A stretch of 21,900 nucleotides of DNA. It comes from Desulfurivibrio alkaliphilus (lineage in GTDB: Bacteria; Desulfobacterota; Desulfobulbia; Desulfobulbales; Desulfurivibrionaceae). Positions 1 through 6,851 of the stretch are shown here, in pieces; the stretch's first letter is position 1; each line of letters starts with the position of its first letter. The position numbers and the translations under genes are program-made. The stretch is taken from positions 1 to 21,900 of the forward strand of contig DSDS01000043.1 in the NCBI GenBank assembly GCA_011048585.1. Direction: 5' to 3'. The notes beneath the pieces were generated by a model. That model was given only the letters and a program-made list of their open reading frames with translations. It made no database searches and was not told the DNA's origin.

Positions 1-312
1 CACCAGAATCACCCGACGGGCCTTAAGTTCCCTGACGCAGACCTCAAGGTCGGCGGCCAAGCCTTTTATCCCCCAAGCCTGACGCCGGCCGGGTCCGGAG
101 TCACCATGCCCCGGCAGGTCAAACGCCGCCACCGCCTGCTCGCCACCAAAACGAGCCAGCTGCGGAGCCCAGTAGCTCCGGCGACAAGTCCAGCCATGGA
201 CAAAGAGCAGCAAGGGCTCGCCCTCGCCCCGGCGCTCACCAACCAGGATTGTCCCATCGTGTCCTCGCAACTTACAAAGCGTGGCGCCGCCAACGGCTGA
301 ATCAGCAATCAC
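1..312 (-). CDS. alpha/beta hydrolase, N-terminal part (runs off window)
   Basis: This is the first 104 codons of a gene that continues past the left edge. The GTG start at 312 is chosen because GGAGG (319-323) sits six bases upstream, and no stop occurs in frame down to base 1. The fragment shows the typical start of an alpha/beta hydrolase: a first strand LLLFVHGW at residues 34-41 with the HG oxyanion-hole motif at 39-40, then FDLPGHGDS at 64-72, then the helix before the nucleophile strand (RRVILV at the edge). The catalytic Ser (GxSxG) and His would lie outside the window, so activity and substrate cannot be judged. It begins 15 bases after the stop of the LuxR-type regulator, so the two are probably cotranscribed and the hydrolase may be its target or may act on its ligand. 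The family is confident; the specific function is unknown. Confidence 0.8.
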   Translation of the reverse strand, partial: MIADSAVGGATLCKLRGHDGTILVGERRGEGEPLLLFVHGWTCRRSYWAPQLARFGGEQAVAAFDLPGHGDSGPGRRQAWGIKGLAADLEVCVRELKARRVILV

Positions 313-327
313 GCAAATCCTCCAAAA

Positions 328-1524
328 TTACCTCCGCCGGACTGGCCCGGACAACAACAGTTTCATCAGCGCGGCCTGGTTGCTGACCCCGGTCTTGAGA
401 AAGATGGCCTTGAGATGGGACCGCACCGTATGGAGGTTGATGTGGCAGCGCCGAGCCACCGCCGCGGGCTCGGGGGTCACCGTCATGGCCCGGGCAACCC
501 TGATTTCCGCCTCGGACAACCCATAAAGCCGACGTAACCGTCCGGCATCAAGCGAGATCCCGGCGGCGGGGTCGTAAAAATAGACCACCACGTGGGCCGA
601 AGATTCACCCGCCACCGGAACTTCCGGGTGAATCGGCCGAACCAGCAGTTGTATCCCGGCTCCATCGTGATCCTGAACCCCCACCGTGCCGCCATTATGG
701 TCGAATCGGCGGCTGGCCGCCGCGCGCAAGCTTTGCCGCAGCAACTTTTGCAGGCGGTTATCGGCGCTTGCGTCGGCCAGTCGCAAGCGGTCGTCGACGC
801 TCCCCAGGCCGCCCCCGGCGGTCCGCAATCTCTCCGCCCCGGGGCTGGTGTACACCGGCCGCAGCTCGTGGTTCAGCAGTATGAACGGCAGGGTCTCGCG
901 CCCCGCCGCCCGGGCCACGGCCTCATCCCGAGCCCGAGCCGCCGCGATCTGCCTGGCGAGTACCAGCGACTGCTGGAGATGGGGGACAAAACCGTTGATA
1001 AACTCGGTTTCCGCTTCACTGTAATGCCCCTGGCGCCGGGCGCGCTGAATCAGCAACTGCGCCGAACGTTCGGCATCCTGATAGATGGTGCCGCAGACCC
1101 CATGATGAATATCCTGGGGACCGGCCCAGTCATTGAAGAATTCGGTACGGTAGAAATCAGGTTGCTTGCAACTGAAGTGAAGGTAGGTGGAGTAGAGCCG
1201 GCCCGGTTTTTTGCGCCGCAACTCCGGGCGCCAAGGACAGGCGTTGACATAATGCTCGACGTAGCGCCGATGATAGTCATCATCGATATTTAGCTTGCAG
1301 CTGGAAAGAACCTGATCGGCCTCGGCATTGAGCATAAGAACGCGGGCCGAGCGGGAGCGGGTAAGGTCCACCAGCTCCCGCAGAAAAGTCGACCAGGCGG
1401 AAGAATCGTTGACGGTGGAGTAAATGACGGCGATCAGCCGCTCTCGCTCCGGCCACAAACTACTACTCAAGTTAATTTCGCTTCCCATTACCCAACCAAG
1501 TGGCAGTGGCACCTGCGGTGCCAT
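328..1524 (-). CDS. LuxR-family transcriptional regulator
   Basis: A 398-residue protein with a LuxR/FixJ-type helix-turn-helix at the C-terminus (about residues 332-392: GLSEAEIRVARAM, then AVARRCHINLHTVRSHLKAI, then a KTGVSNQAAL helix). The N-terminal ~320 residues have no receiver-domain signature or acyl-homoserine-lactone motif I can recognise. They look like the GAF/PAS-like sensory regions of stand-alone LuxR proteins (for example FYRTEFFNDW at 124-133). The signal is unknown. It has its own promoter (1663-1691) and a long structured leader. The start is uncertain: ATG 1524 has only a G-run upstream, and an in-frame ATG at 1488 (MGSEINL, giving 386 residues) lacks a good ribosome site too. 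An alpha/beta hydrolase follows 15 bases downstream, making a two-gene unit. DNA binding is confident; the regulon is not known. Confidence 0.85.
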   Translation of the reverse strand: MAPQVPLPLGWVMGSEINLSSSLWPERERLIAVIYSTVNDSSAWSTFLRELVDLTRSRSARVLMLNAEADQVLSSCKLNIDDDYHRRYVEHYVNACPWRPELRRKKPGRLYSTYLHFSCKQPDFYRTEFFNDWAGPQDIHHGVCGTIYQDAERSAQLLIQRARRQGHYSEAETEFINGFVPHLQQSLVLARQIAAARARDEAVARAAGRETLPFILLNHELRPVYTSPGAERLRTAGGGLGSVDDRLRLADASADNRLQKLLRQSLRAAASRRFDHNGGTVGVQDHDGAGIQLLVRPIHPEVPVAGESSAHVVVYFYDPAAGISLDAGRLRRLYGLSEAEIRVARAMTVTPEPAAVARRCHINLHTVRSHLKAIFLKTGVSNQAALMKLLLSGPVRRR

Positions 1525-1585
1525 TCAGAGCCCCCCAACCGTCATGGGGCACCCCGGCCAAGGCCGCATGACGAGGTGCCGGCCG
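1508..1585 (-). promoter_or_regulatory. structured RNA leader of the LuxR gene with alternating hexamers
   Basis: Read on the minus strand, the leader carries GGCACC (1580-1575), GGTGCC (1553-1548), GGCACC (1522-1517) and GGTGCC (1513-1508), so neighbouring copies can pair in alternative ways. The third copy overlaps the ATG at 1524. A separate imperfect hairpin is formed by CGTCATG (1573-1567) with CATGACG (1546-1540) and, inside it, CGGCC (1566-1562) with GGCCG (1559-1555). The bulge of that hairpin is the GGGTGCCC that contains the second hexamer. The 1508-1522 pair is also a 6-bp inverted repeat with a 3-base spacer that could be a protein operator. The pairing is seen; the regulatory role is inferred. 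Confidence 0.4.
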
Positions 1586-1662
1586 TTTTTTTGCTTACCA
1601 TGCCGGCGAAATCGGAGGCCGGCGCCCCCGCTCTCCCGCCAGCCGAACTTTACAGCCCCTTT

Positions 1663-1691
1663 TGTGTAGCGCCTGCCAGCCGGTTTGTCAA
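1663..1691 (-). promoter_or_regulatory. sigma-70-type promoter for the LuxR gene
   Basis: On the minus strand there is a perfect -35 TTGACA (1691-1686), a 17-base spacer and a -10-like TACACA (1668-1663). The predicted start of transcription is near 1656, giving a leader of about 130 bases before ATG 1524. The -35 is exact, but the -10 matches only three of six consensus bases, so it may be weak or activator-dependent. Confidence 0.55.
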
Positions 1692-1738
1692 CCAAAACAC
1701 CCCCCTCAAACTCACCACTACCGTGGCAGCAGGGATCT

Positions 1739-1794
1739 TCAGGCCCCGGCCATAAACGACAAGCAAGCATCGCCTGGGACCTTCCGGGGCCTGA
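1739..1794. repeat. 11-bp perfect inverted repeat downstream of nadD
   Basis: TCAGGCCCCGG (1739-1749) is the exact reverse complement of CCGGGGCCTGA (1784-1794), with a 34-base spacer. It begins 58 bases after the nadD stop codon, between nadD and the LuxR promoter. There is no T-tract after either arm, so it is not a standard intrinsic terminator. It could be a 3' stabilising hairpin, a protein-binding site or part of an untranslated RNA. Apart from this, the LuxR promoter and the leader structures, the gap 1525-1851 holds nothing I can call. Confidence 0.5.
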
Positions 1795-1851
1795 CGCCGT
1801 GGGATAGGGCCGCCCTGACAGCAGCAAACCCACATGATCCACCGTAAGCAT

Positions 1852-2544
1852 TCAACGGTAGAGCCGATTTTGCCGGATGTAGGCGGCCACCGGGGCGGGA
1901 ACCGAATCGGCCACCGACTCGCCCCGGCGTACCCGGCTGCGAATATTGGTGGCCGATACCGGCACCGCATCCACCGGGCAGGGGTAAATCAGGCCACCCT
2001 GACGGTGGCGCCAGGGTCGCAGGTCCGGGGGGGAAGAGTGAGACGGCGATCCAGCAGCCGGGGGCAGAAATCCGGGCAGATCGTTCAGCAGACCGGCCAA
2101 TCGGCCCGGGGCCAGATCGGGCCGCTCGGCCACCAGGAAGTCGGCGTAGCGAAAAAGCTCCTGATAGTTCTTCCAGGTGGTTATTTCGGCAAAGGCGTCG
2201 GAGCCGATGATAAAGAAGAGAGGGCAGGCAGCGGGCAGGTTCCGCCGCAGTTCCCGCAGGGTGTCGATACTGAAGGAGGGACCGAGACGCTGCTGCTCCA
2301 TCCGGCTGACCACCATGGCTGGCCGGCCGGTCAGGGCCAGTTCCAGCATGGCCGCCCGGTGAGCAAAGGAGGAAACCGGTTCGCCCAGCTTGTGGGGGGG
2401 CTGGGCGGCGGGGATAAAAACCACCAGGTCAAGGGCAAAGCCGTCACGAGCCGCCGCCGCCAGCACCAGATGACCGTTATGGACCGGATCGAAGGTGCCA
2501 CCCAGGATCCCGATCCGGCTGCCCGGTTCCGCCCTGAAATCCAT
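1852..2544 (-). CDS. nadD: nicotinate-nucleotide adenylyltransferase
   Basis: NadD transfers AMP from ATP to nicotinate mononucleotide, making deamido-NAD in the cytoplasmic NAD biosynthesis pathway. The 230-residue product has the nucleotidyltransferase signature GGTFDPVHNGH at 15-25 with the (H/T)xGH catalytic element, IIGSD at 112-116, and the C-terminal VSATNIRSR at 196-204 that matches the family's ISxTxIR motif. It is slightly longer than the E. coli enzyme (about 213 residues) because of a Pro/Ser/Arg-rich stretch at about 158-187 before the final motif. The gene begins 8 bases after the proA stop, with a G-rich ribosome site. It is the last gene of the rplU-rpmA-obgE-proB-proA-nadD unit. 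The rsfS gene that often follows nadD is absent here. Confidence 0.95.
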   Translation of the reverse strand: MDFRAEPGSRIGILGGTFDPVHNGHLVLAAAARDGFALDLVVFIPAAQPPHKLGEPVSSFAHRAAMLELALTGRPAMVVSRMEQQRLGPSFSIDTLRELRRNLPAACPLFFIIGSDAFAEITTWKNYQELFRYADFLVAERPDLAPGRLAGLLNDLPGFLPPAAGSPSHSSPPDLRPWRHRQGGLIYPCPVDAVPVSATNIRSRVRRGESVADSVPAPVAAYIRQNRLYR

Positions 2545-2552
2545 GGACCGCC

Positions 2553-3809
2553 CTACCCCCTGACCTGCCCCTCGCCGTAGACGATGAATTTGCGGGTGGT
2601 CAACTCACGCAGCCCCATGGGACCGTAGGCGTGCAGCTTGGTGGTACTGATTCCGATCTCCGCGCCCAGGCCGTATTGGCCGCCGTCGCTGAAGCGGGTG
2701 GAGGCGTTGACCATCACCGAGGAGGCATCCACCTCGCGAATAAAACGCTGGGCCCGGGGATGGTGGGTGGTGACGATCACCTCGGTGTGCTGGGAACCAT
2801 AGCGGACGATATGAGCCATGGCCTCGTCCATATCGCTCACAACCTTGACCGCAAGAACCAGATCAAGAAACTCCATCCCCCAATCCTCCTCAACGGCCGG
2901 CTTGGCGGTGGGAGACAGGGCCAGGGTCTGGGGGCAGCCCCGCAGCTCCACCCCGGCATCCGCCAGCTTGGCCCCGATGGCGGGCAGGAATTCCGCCGCC
3001 ACCGCTCGATGGACCAGCAGACACTCCAGGGCGTTGCAAACCCCGGGACGCTGGGTCTTGCCGTTGAGCACGATATTGGCCGCCATCTCCAGATCGGCAC
3101 TCTCATCGACAAAAACATGGCAGACCCCCTTGTAGTGCTTGAGTACCGGAATCCGGGAGTTTTCAGCGACAAAACGGATCAGGCCCTCACCGCCCCGGGG
3201 GATGATCAGATCAATCTCCTCCTCCAGGCGCAACATGCAGGTCACCGCCTCGCGGTCGGTTACCGGAATCACCTGGATGGCGGCCGGCGCGATCCCCTCC
3301 GCCGCCAGGCAATCCCGCAAAACCCTGGCCAGGGCCAGGTTGGAGTGGAGGGCCTCGGAACCGCCCCGCAGGATCACGGCATTGCCCGCCTTGAGGCAGA
3401 GGGCGGCGGCATCGACGGTGACGTTGGGGCGGGATTCGTAAATCATCCCGATCACCCCCAGAGGAATTCGCATCCGGCCCACCATGATCCCGCTGGGACG
3501 GCGCACCATCTCGGAGATCTCCCCCACCGGATCGGGCAAGGCCGCCACCTCTTTGAGACCGGTGACCATGGAATCGATCACCTTGTCGCTCAAGGCCAGC
3601 CGATCCAGCATGGCGGCGGAAAGCCCCTTTTGCCGGCCGGCGGCCAAATCCTTCTCGTTTTCGGCCTGGATAAACTCCTTGCGGACCAGCAGGGCTTCGG
3701 CCATGGCCGCCAGCACCCGATCCTTGACGGTGGTGGGAAGATTGGCGACCTGCCGGGAAGCCCGGCGGGTTTCCTGGGCCAAAGCCCTGATTTCCGCTTC
3801 CATGCTCAT
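2553..3809 (-). CDS. proA: gamma-glutamyl phosphate reductase
   Basis: ProA is the NADPH-dependent reductase that converts L-glutamate 5-phosphate to glutamate 5-semialdehyde, the second step of proline synthesis. The 418-residue length is normal. The aldehyde-dehydrogenase-fold active-site cysteine is C258 in QRPGVCNALE (253-262). Other family signatures are the substrate-binding IYESRPNVT (123-131), the NADP-site stretch AVILRGGSEA (144-153) and IIPRGGEGLI (202-211). The start at 3809 is supported by AGGAG, seven to eight bases upstream. It lies 16 bases after proB, its pathway partner, so the unstable glutamyl phosphate is made and used by co-expressed enzymes. The third step (proC) is not in the window. 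Confidence 0.97.
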   Translation of the reverse strand: MSMEAEIRALAQETRRASRQVANLPTTVKDRVLAAMAEALLVRKEFIQAENEKDLAAGRQKGLSAAMLDRLALSDKVIDSMVTGLKEVAALPDPVGEISEMVRRPSGIMVGRMRIPLGVIGMIYESRPNVTVDAAALCLKAGNAVILRGGSEALHSNLALARVLRDCLAAEGIAPAAIQVIPVTDREAVTCMLRLEEEIDLIIPRGGEGLIRFVAENSRIPVLKHYKGVCHVFVDESADLEMAANIVLNGKTQRPGVCNALECLLVHRAVAAEFLPAIGAKLADAGVELRGCPQTLALSPTAKPAVEEDWGMEFLDLVLAVKVVSDMDEAMAHIVRYGSQHTEVIVTTHHPRAQRFIREVDASSVMVNASTRFSDGGQYGLGAEIGISTTKLHAYGPMGLRELTTRKFIVYGEGQVRG

Positions 3810-3825
3810 TGTCCTCTCCTTTTGG

Positions 3826-4974
3826 CTACTCTTTCCCGATCAGAACCAGGTTATCCCGGTGGATAACCTCATCGGCACCCTTATAACCCAAAATATCGGC
3901 AATGGCCGAGGTTTTTACTCCCCTGATGCCGCGCAGGGCCTCGGAGTCGTAGGCCACCAGGCCGGCGGCCAGGGCCCTGCCCTCCTGGTCCAGGCAGTGG
4001 ACCGGATCACCCACCCCGAAGGAGCCGCGCACCTCGATGATCCCCGAGGGCAGCAGGCTGCGCCCTCCCTGAACAATGGCCCGGCAGGCCCCGGCATCCA
4101 GGACCAGAAAACCTTTGGGCCGCAGGGTATAGGCGATCCAGTGCTTGCGCCCCTTCATCTTCTGGGGTTCGGGCAGGAAAAAGCTGCCCACCTCATCGCC
4201 GGCAAAAAGGCGGCCAAGAATATCCGGCTCCCGGCCGGGGCCGATGAAGGAGCAGCCGCCCCGGGCCGCCACGATCCGGGCGGCCTTGAGTTTGCTCAGC
4301 ATGCCGCCGGTCCCCACCCCGCTGCGAACCGCTCCGGCCATGGCCTCGATCTTCTCGTCGATCCGAACCACGGTGCGCAGCGGGCGAGCGGCGGGATCGA
4401 GAGCCGGATCGGCGGTGTAGAGGGCGGCCACATCGGTCAGGCAGACAAAGAGATCGGCCTCGGTGAGGTTGGTGACCATGGCGGCCAGGTTGTCGTTGTC
4501 GCCAAAGCGCAACTCCTCCACCGAGACGGCGTCGTTTTCGTTGATAATCGGCACCAGCCGCCACTGCAACAGGGTGAAAAGGGTATTACGGGCATTGAGA
4601 TAACGGTCGCGGCGGGAAAAAACATCGTGGGTCAGCAGCACCTGAGCGACCTTGGCGCCAAGCTGCTCGAAGATCTTTTCATAGGCCCGCATCAGGCTGC
4701 TCTGGCCGATGGCCGCCACCGCCTGCTTCTCCCGCAGGAGCAGGGGGCGGTTGCCCAGGCCCAGCTTGCGGCGCCCCGCCGCCACCGCCCCCGAACTGAC
4801 CACCAGCACCTCCCGCCCCTCCCGGCGCAGCTGCTCGATCTGATGGGCCAGGCTGTCCAGCACCGGATAGTTCAACCCTTCGGCGGTGGTAAGCACCGCC
4901 GAACCGACCTTGACCACCACCCGCCGAGCCCGGTCAAGATGGCAACGCCGCTGGCGCAGTTCCTCTTCACTCAT
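3826..4974 (-). CDS. proB: glutamate 5-kinase
   Basis: ProB phosphorylates L-glutamate with ATP, the first and normally proline-inhibited step of proline synthesis. The 382-residue product has an amino-acid-kinase domain followed by a C-terminal RNA-binding-like PUA domain (from about residue 285; RSLLPSGIIEVRGSFGVGD is typical). Signatures include VVVKVGSAVLT near 19-29, VVSSGAVAAG, INENDAVS and FGDNDNLAA. A longer reading frame extends upstream, but the ATG at 4974 is chosen because the homologous region begins there and AGGAAGAG lies just upstream. It overlaps the last 8 bases of obgE, which implies translational coupling, and precedes proA by 16 bases. A long open frame on the opposite strand is a compositional shadow. 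Confidence 0.96.
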   Translation of the reverse strand: MSEEELRQRRCHLDRARRVVVKVGSAVLTTAEGLNYPVLDSLAHQIEQLRREGREVLVVSSGAVAAGRRKLGLGNRPLLLREKQAVAAIGQSSLMRAYEKIFEQLGAKVAQVLLTHDVFSRRDRYLNARNTLFTLLQWRLVPIINENDAVSVEELRFGDNDNLAAMVTNLTEADLFVCLTDVAALYTADPALDPAARPLRTVVRIDEKIEAMAGAVRSGVGTGGMLSKLKAARIVAARGGCSFIGPGREPDILGRLFAGDEVGSFFLPEPQKMKGRKHWIAYTLRPKGFLVLDAGACRAIVQGGRSLLPSGIIEVRGSFGVGDPVHCLDQEGRALAAGLVAYDSEALRGIRGVKTSAIADILGYKGADEVIHRDNLVLIGKE

Positions 4975-6013
4975 GGTTCTCTTCCTGCTCGGCGGGTTCC
5001 TCCCCGGCCGGCTCAACCCGGGCCAACTGCCGGGAGATATCACTGATCAGCTGGGGCAGCCCCTGCCCCCCCATGGCCGAGATGGGCTGCACCGTGACCC
5101 CCGCCTCGGCAAAGCGCTTTTGCAATTCCCGCAACTGCCGCCCTTCAGCATCGAGCAGATCGATCTTGTTGAGTACCACCAGACGGGGCCGCTGCAACAG
5201 ATCGGCCTGGTACTGGGCCAATTCATTCTCCAGCATCCGGTACTGCTCCAGGGGATCACCATCCCGGCCGGAGGCGTCGATCACCTGCAGCAGTAACCGG
5301 GTCCGTTCGATATGGCGCAGAAAGGTGTGCCCCAACCCGGCGCCCAGGTGGGCATCCTCGATCAGGCCGGGAATATCGGCGATGGTGCAGGGGGGGCGAT
5401 CAGGGAAAAAAAGCACCCCGAGCTGGGGTGAGAGGGTGGTGAAAGGGTAGTCCGCCACCTTGGGGGTGGCAGCGGTAAGCCGGGCCAGCAGGGTCGATTT
5501 GCCGGCATTGGGCAGACCGATCAGCCCTACATCGGCGATCAGCTTCAACTCAATGCGGTACCATAACTCCTCCCCGGGCTTGCCCTTGGTGGCAATCCGG
5601 GGGGCCCGATTGGTGGAGGAGGCAAAATGGACATTGCCCCGGCCGCCCGCCCCGCCGCGAGCCGCCACAAAACGCTGACCATCTCGGACCAGATCGGCCA
5701 GGATCTCGCCGCTTTCCACGTCCCGCAGCACCGTGCCCAAGGGCACCATCACCAGGCAGTCTTCGCCGCCCCGGCCATGCTTCTTGCGCCCCTTGCCCCC
5801 GCTCCCTTTCTCCGCCAGAAAATGGGAGCGGTACTTGAAATCGAGCAGCGAGGTCAGACGGGAGGATGCCTCGATGAGCACATCGCCGCCCTTGCCGCCG
5901 TCACCGCCGTCGGGACCGCCCTTGGGGACGAACTTCTCGCGGCGAAAACTGACGCAACCACTGCCGCCATCACCGGCCTTGACAAAGAATTTTGCCTCAT
6001 CGATGAATGACAT
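4967..6013 (-). CDS. obgE: Obg-family GTPase ObgE/CgtA
   Basis: Essential GTPase that binds the 50S subunit and links ribosome assembly to nutrient and stringent signalling. The 348-residue product has the glycine-rich Obg fold at 1-158 (FVKAGDGGSG, GGPDGGDGGKGG, GGAGGRGN) and then the G domain: G1 GLPNAGKS 166-173, a G2/switch region PFTTLSPQLGV, G3 DIPGL 213-217, G4 NKID 282-285 and G5 SAM 312-314. The C-terminus is short and acidic. The reading frame is open further upstream, but the ATG at 6013 starts the conserved MSFIDEAKFF. Its ribosome site is weak. Its neighbours are rplU and rpmA upstream, the usual arrangement. A 172-base gap with an attenuator-like structure separates it from rpmA, so obgE and all genes after it probably depend on read-through. 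Confidence 0.97.
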   Translation of the reverse strand: MSFIDEAKFFVKAGDGGSGCVSFRREKFVPKGGPDGGDGGKGGDVLIEASSRLTSLLDFKYRSHFLAEKGSGGKGRKKHGRGGEDCLVMVPLGTVLRDVESGEILADLVRDGQRFVAARGGAGGRGNVHFASSTNRAPRIATKGKPGEELWYRIELKLIADVGLIGLPNAGKSTLLARLTAATPKVADYPFTTLSPQLGVLFFPDRPPCTIADIPGLIEDAHLGAGLGHTFLRHIERTRLLLQVIDASGRDGDPLEQYRMLENELAQYQADLLQRPRLVVLNKIDLLDAEGRQLRELQKRFAEAGVTVQPISAMGGQGLPQLISDISRQLARVEPAGEEPAEQEENHE

Positions 6014-6077
6014 AGCGTTTGCCGGCAAGTAAAGGATGAACCCGGGGCGACAAGGAACCGAACAATGGCCGGGCCGC

Positions 6078-6174
6078 AAAAAGAAACGTTCACCGGCACC
6101 GCCGGGCTATCTTGTCCCGGACGACAGCGGTGAACGCTGACCAAAAACAGGGGTTCACCGCGGAGCGGAGAACC
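6078..6174 (-). terminator. attenuator-like intrinsic terminator between rpmA and obgE
   Basis: On the minus strand four segments follow the rpmA stop: 1 GGTTCTCCGC (6174-6165), 2 GCGGTGAACC (6161-6152), 3 CGTTCACCGC (6136-6127) and 4 CGGTGAACG (6095-6087), then TTTCTTTTT (6086-6078). Segments 1 and 2 pair over ten positions with one mismatch and a 3-base loop. Segments 2 and 3 pair over 9 bp. Segments 3 and 4 pair over 9 bp with an inner CCGGG/CCCGG hairpin (6120-6116 with 6106-6102) and end at the U-tract. Hairpin 3:4 is a plausible terminator and 2:3 a competing antiterminator. Segment 1 begins 11 bases after the rpmA stop codon. The base pairing is seen directly; conditional termination is inferred. 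Confidence 0.6.
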
Positions 6175-6185
6175 GCAAAGCAGAA

Positions 6186-6458
6186 CTATTCGGCGGCCAC
6201 CGCCTCGGGGGGGTAGACACTTACCCGCTTGCGATTGCGGCCGAAGGTTTCGAAGGTCACCACCCCGTCAACCTTGGCGAACAGGGTATAGTCCCGCCCC
6301 AATCCGACGTTGGTGCCGGGGTGAATTTTGGTGCCCAACTGGCGAACCAGGATGTTGCCAGCTCTGACCACCTGACCGCCGAAACGCTTAACCCCGCGCC
6401 GCTGGGAATTACTGTCGCGGCCGTTTTTCGAGCTGCCGCCCGCTTTTTTATGTGCCAT
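6186..6458 (-). CDS. rpmA: 50S ribosomal protein L27
   Basis: L27 is a small basic protein of the large subunit whose N-terminal tail reaches the peptidyl-transferase centre. The 90-residue product begins MAHKKAGGSSKNGRDS, the normal form without the cleaved N-terminal extension seen in Firmicutes, and continues with the conserved GVKRFGGQVVRAGNILVRQ and GTKIHPGTNVGLGRDYTLFA. The gene follows rplU by 17 bases, and the pair is a conserved ribosomal unit. Its stop codon lies just upstream of the attenuator-like region before obgE. Confidence 0.98.
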   Translation of the reverse strand: MAHKKAGGSSKNGRDSNSQRRGVKRFGGQVVRAGNILVRQLGTKIHPGTNVGLGRDYTLFAKVDGVVTFETFGRNRKRVSVYPPEAVAAE

Positions 6459-6475
6459 GACTCAAGTCCTCTCGA

Positions 6476-6784
6476 TTACAGAATCTCTTTGATTTCCAAA
6501 GCGGTGAAGGGCTGACGATGACCGTTTTTCAGCCGATAACCCTTACGGCGCTTTTTCTTGAAGACCAGAATCTTCTTGGCCTTGTCCTGCTCGACAATCC
6601 GGGCCACCACCTTGGCACCCTCCACCACGGGGCGACCGATCTTGACCTCGGTTCCGTCCGCCACCAGGAGGACATCGTCCAGCTCCACCGTATCCCCGAC
6701 CTCGCCGACGAGCTTTTCCACTCGCAGACGCTCACCGGGCGCCACCTGGTACTGTTTGCCACCGGTGCGAACTATTGCGTACAT
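6476..6784 (-). CDS. rplU: 50S ribosomal protein L21
   Basis: L21 binds 23S rRNA early in large-subunit assembly. The 102-residue product has the family start MYAIVRTGGKQYQV and the C-terminal basic stretch KKRRKGYRLKNGHRQ. The reading frame is open further upstream, but the ATG at 6784 matches the family start and has GGAGG seven bases upstream. It is the first gene after the promoter at 6852-6880 and is followed by rpmA, obgE, proB, proA and nadD. A perfect 8-bp stem-loop lies in its leader. Confidence 0.98.
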   Translation of the reverse strand: MYAIVRTGGKQYQVAPGERLRVEKLVGEVGDTVELDDVLLVADGTEVKIGRPVVEGAKVVARIVEQDKAKKILVFKKKRRKGYRLKNGHRQPFTALEIKEIL

Positions 6785-6808
6785 AGCTTCCTCCAAATCT
6801 CGACTGTC

Positions 6809-6832
6809 GCCGTCTGCCCGCAGCCAGACGGC
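6809..6832 (-). promoter_or_regulatory. stem-loop in the rplU leader
   Basis: On the minus strand GCCGTCTG (6832-6825) and CAGACGGC (6816-6809) form a perfect 8-bp stem with an 8-base loop. It lies between the predicted transcription start (near 6845) and the ribosome-binding site, ending 24 bases before the rplU ATG. There is no U-tract after it, so it is not a terminator. Ribosomal-protein leaders often contain autoregulatory hairpins, and this one could serve L21 in that way. That role is inference. Confidence 0.45.
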
Positions 6833-6851
6833 CCTATAAAGTAAACCTCGA

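Noticed and set aside
66..308. An 80-codon minus-strand frame at the left edge
   Set aside because: It is in a different frame from the alpha/beta hydrolase that covers the same bases with a good ribosome site and conserved motifs.
1555..1592. A possible plus-strand intrinsic terminator (GGCCG...CGGCC then seven T at 1586-1592)
   Set aside because: The stem is only 5 bp with a 13-base loop, and no plus-strand gene lies upstream to need it. I treat the region as LuxR leader structure instead.
1525..1851. A 108-codon minus-strand frame that exactly fills the gap between nadD and the LuxR gene
   Set aside because: It has no ribosome site and no recognisable domain, and it contains the LuxR promoter, the 11-bp inverted repeat and the leader hairpins, so it is most likely non-coding. 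The exact fit between the two stop/start junctions is curious but can arise by chance.
3484..5046. A 520-codon plus-strand frame opposite proB and proA
   Set aside because: It is a shadow of the GC-rich coding strand. ProA and ProB on the minus strand have all family motifs, and the plus-strand product resembles nothing.
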